This document shows, one piece after another, positions 5,506-7,558 of a stretch of DNA of 7,558 bases (its first letter is position 1; each line of letters starts with the position of its first letter). Origin of the DNA: an uncultured archaeon. Lineage in GTDB: Archaea; Thermoproteota; Nitrososphaeria; Nitrososphaerales; CALBXV01. The stretch lies in the NCBI GenBank assembly GCA_937890045.1, contig CALBXV010000098.1, positions 1 through 7,558 on the forward strand, read 5' to 3'. The notes under the pieces are model-generated. The model saw only the letters and a list, made by a program, of their open reading frames with translations. It searched no databases and was not told the DNA's origin. A program made the position numbers and the translations under genes.

Positions 5506-7558
5506 TTGTTTTTACCTTTTAAACAATCTATCATATCATCTCCAAGATGAGCTAAAATTGATTTTGACTTGCCTTTTGTTCTATATTGTTCTTTACCTAA
5601 CTCTTTAGATTTACCACTTCCAGAATGTCCAAATGAAATAGAACTACTATCTGGAGAAACTCTTACTCTTTTTTGTAAATGTTCCAATAAACCCTTTCTC
5701 CCTTCTTCAGAATCTAAATCACCATCATATCCAGACAATTCAGATAAACACTCTCTAAACTCTGTCGGACTAACAGAAGTACCACCTATATTAATTGATT
5801 GTATACCCTCAAGTTCTCCGTTTATATATCTAGTAAAGTGTATTTCATCCAGAAATGATTGTACATAACCTCTTTGATTAGGACCATTATCACCATCAAG
5901 ATTAATAGGATACGAATCTGGATCCATTTCAGAATCTGCTTTCTGTAAGTCTCCGACTAATTGTTCGTGTGCTACTGCCATAGAATCTTTTCTTTTTCTA
6001 CTCGTATCTTCAATATCATCTAATTCAGAATCTAAACACGCGTTAACTTGAGCGGCTGTTATATTCTGTCCTTTGTCATTCAAATGTTTAACTATCTCAT
6101 TGACACTCATCGGTTTATATTTATTTTTTGCCAACCCATTTTTAGCTAAATCACGAACTCTCGAAACAAGATCAGATGCTTTCAACATAATTTTCTGAAT
6201 ATCTTGTGTAGCAGTACCATCCTTTGCCATCTCAACTACCGCTTCAGCTATTTCTTGTTCTGTTGCTTTTTTAGGATCTATACCCTTAGCTACCAGATGT
6301 TTTTTCATAGCCGCATTCTGTCTCATTTCTTCAACATAATCCTTACTTCTCTCTTTTGGAGTTCTTCCCAAAACTCCAAGTAGTGAACCTATATTTTTTG
6401 TTGCTTGTTTTGATAAATTTTGACTATCTTGACCAACAACTTTTTCTGCATTATCAACTGTAGTAGCAGCTCTTTCTACTGCATTAGTTGTAGTCTCTAC
6501 TACTTTCTTTCTATCTCCATCTGATAAATCTTTATTCCCTTCAACAGCTTTAGAAATCTTTTCACCTTTTTTCCTAACAGAAGTATTGTTGTGAGGATCT
6601 TTCCACTTCTTTTTATTTGATGTATGTTTAAATCCAATTCTAGGTGGTTCATCATTCGTTTCATACACAATTCCAGTATCAGTATCATCTAATTTTTCTA
6701 AGTAATCTAACTGTGTTTGATAATGTTCATACTCTTCAGAACCAGGTTTGTGTTCATCTCTTTTCGTTTCTAAGAGTGATTGTACAATCTGTTTTTGATT
6801 GTAATCCATAATGGTAGATATCGGATAAGGTTTAGATTGTGGTTTTTTATATTTGAATTTTGGTTCACTTTCTAAATACTCAAGTTCTCCTTTACCAGTT
6901 CTATAACCAACTTTTAGCCATGTTTTAACATATTCTTCTGGATCTTTTTGCCAATCTTTTGATTGTTTAGCCTCTTCAAGTAACTTTTCATGTAACGGAG
7001 TACCTTTCATTTTTTCAAGTTCATTTTCAACAAATTCATCCTCTGTCATATTTGGATTTTGAACTAATTGTTCTAATGCAATACCACCATAAGTTTCACC
7101 AGTAGTAGACGCTGGTGTACCTGCTGGTAAATCATATGCGTTTCTTATATCATCTCTTCTCGCTAAAATTAATTCGTAAGCAGTTTTCGCAGGATTTTTA
7201 CTATTTTTAATTAGTTTATCTGCTTTTATATTAACTTCTTTTCTTCTTTTTATTTTTTCTGACGGTTTTTCTTTTTTAGGTTTTTCTTTTGGCTCTTCAC
7301 CATCTTCTTTCTCTTTTGCGTCTTGAGCCTTTTGAGATTTAGGATGGTCTTTAATATATTGTGCTTGTTGTTCTGGTGATAACGTTGTCCACCATTCATC
7401 ACCTTCTTTTAAATTCTGTAAGAGTACATCTATAACACTTAACGGCCATTTATTTTCAATCAGTATTTCAGATAATTGATACAAATGAGCAGAGTTATTT
7501 GGGTCTGGTTTACCATCGTGAACACGATATGCCCATTCTTTTACTATAACATTCAAAT
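5502..7558 (-). CDS. Large charged phage protein of unknown function (684+ aa, 5' end at window edge)
   Basis: The frame is open to the right edge. The only start in view is a TTG at 7554-7556, whose ribosome site would lie outside, so the true start is either there or a little upstream. The segment IVKEWAYRVHDGKPDPNN (4-21) looks like a genuine N-terminus, and I recall similar openings in marine T4-like phage proteins. Next comes WWTTLSPEQQAQYIKDHPKSQKA (55-77), a motif found in several phage proteins, then a Lys/Glu-rich linker (80-118). A region at 121-330 includes a distinctive GFKHTSNKKKWKDPHNNTS (308-326). An Ala/Thr-rich helical, possibly coiled-coil segment spans about 345-475, and a C-terminal domain includes FLDEIHFTRYINGE (568-581), ending DDMIDCLKGKNK. 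There are no membrane segments or recognised catalytic motifs. A structural or injected protein is possible but unproven. Confidence 0.75.
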   Translation of the reverse strand, partial: LNVIVKEWAYRVHDGKPDPNNSAHLYQLSEILIENKWPLSVIDVLLQNLKEGDEWWTTLSPEQQAQYIKDHPKSQKAQDAKEKEDGEEPKEKPKKEKPSEKIKRRKEVNIKADKLIKNSKNPAKTAYELILARRDDIRNAYDLPAGTPASTTGETYGGIALEQLVQNPNMTEDEFVENELEKMKGTPLHEKLLEEAKQSKDWQKDPEEYVKTWLKVGYRTGKGELEYLESEPKFKYKKPQSKPYPISTIMDYNQKQIVQSLLETKRDEHKPGSEEYEHYQTQLDYLEKLDDTDTGIVYETNDEPPRIGFKHTSNKKKWKDPHNNTSVRKKGEKISKAVEGNKDLSDGDRKKVVETTTNAVERAATTVDNAEKVVGQDSQNLSKQATKNIGSLLGVLGRTPKERSKDYVEEMRQNAAMKKHLVAKGIDPKKATEQEIAEAVVEMAKDGTATQDIQKIMLKASDLVSRVRDLAKNGLAKNKYKPMSVNEIVKHLNDKGQNITAAQVNACLDSELDDIEDTSRKRKDSMAVAHEQLVGDLQKADSEMDPDSYPINLDGDNGPNQRGYVQSFLDEIHFTRYINGELEGIQSINIGGTSVSPTEFRECLSELSGYDGDLDSEEGRKGLLEHLQKRVRVSPDSSSISFGHSGSGKSKELGKEQYRTKGKSKSILAHLGDDMIDCLKGKNK

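Noticed and set aside
5607..5630. GHSGSGKS, a Walker A pattern match, at residues 643-650 of the large unknown protein
   Set aside because: It lies about 40 residues from the C-terminus in a Ser/Lys/Gly-rich stretch, with no room for the rest of an ATPase domain and no Walker B.
5569..5868. Plus-strand open frame of 99 codons opposite the end of the large unknown gene
   Set aside because: Serine- and proline-rich composition typical of antisense reading, and no ribosome site.

Overview
The window looks like part of an AT-rich genome of a tailed phage from the wider T4-like (myovirus) group, probably marine. The basis is the gene content: a gp32-type single-strand binding protein, a UvsX/RecA recombinase, a T4-RNase-H/FEN-type 5' nuclease and a DnaB/gp41-type helicase lie in one tight block, and two adjacent genes of unknown function resemble families I associate with marine T4-like phages. 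Nothing in the sequence fixes the host.

All recognisable genes are on the minus strand, so transcription reads from high to low coordinates. First comes a large protein of unknown function (5502-7558, running off the right edge or starting at its last few bases). It is joined by a 4-base ATGA overlap to a 140-residue unknown protein (5083-5505). After a 96-base leader comes the gp32-like gene (4228-4986), and after a 100-base spacer the UvsX/RecA gene (3036-4127). The 5' nuclease (2027-3043) overlaps uvsX by 8 bases, a DNA N6-adenine/N4-cytosine methyltransferase (1162-2034) overlaps the nuclease by 8 bases, and the replicative helicase (1-1160, C-terminus outside the window) follows after one base.

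Together these form a replication-recombination cassette. gp32 coats single strands, UvsX catalyses strand exchange to start recombination-dependent replication, the helicase opens the fork, and the 5' nuclease removes RNA primers. The methyltransferase sits inside the same overlapping gene chain and probably modifies the newly made phage DNA.

The two non-coding gaps are the most interesting places. The ssb leader has a hairpin 42-59 bases upstream of the AUG, followed by an A/U-rich tract with three UUAAA motifs leading into a strong Shine-Dalgarno. That layout resembles the T4 gene 32 autoregulatory operator. The ssb-uvsX spacer holds a 66-base block at 52% G+C in very AT-rich surroundings. 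It is closed by a 6-bp inverted repeat, which suggests a structured RNA or regulatory element that I cannot assign to a known class. No tRNA, CRISPR array, insertion sequence or gene-free stretch over 300 bases is present.
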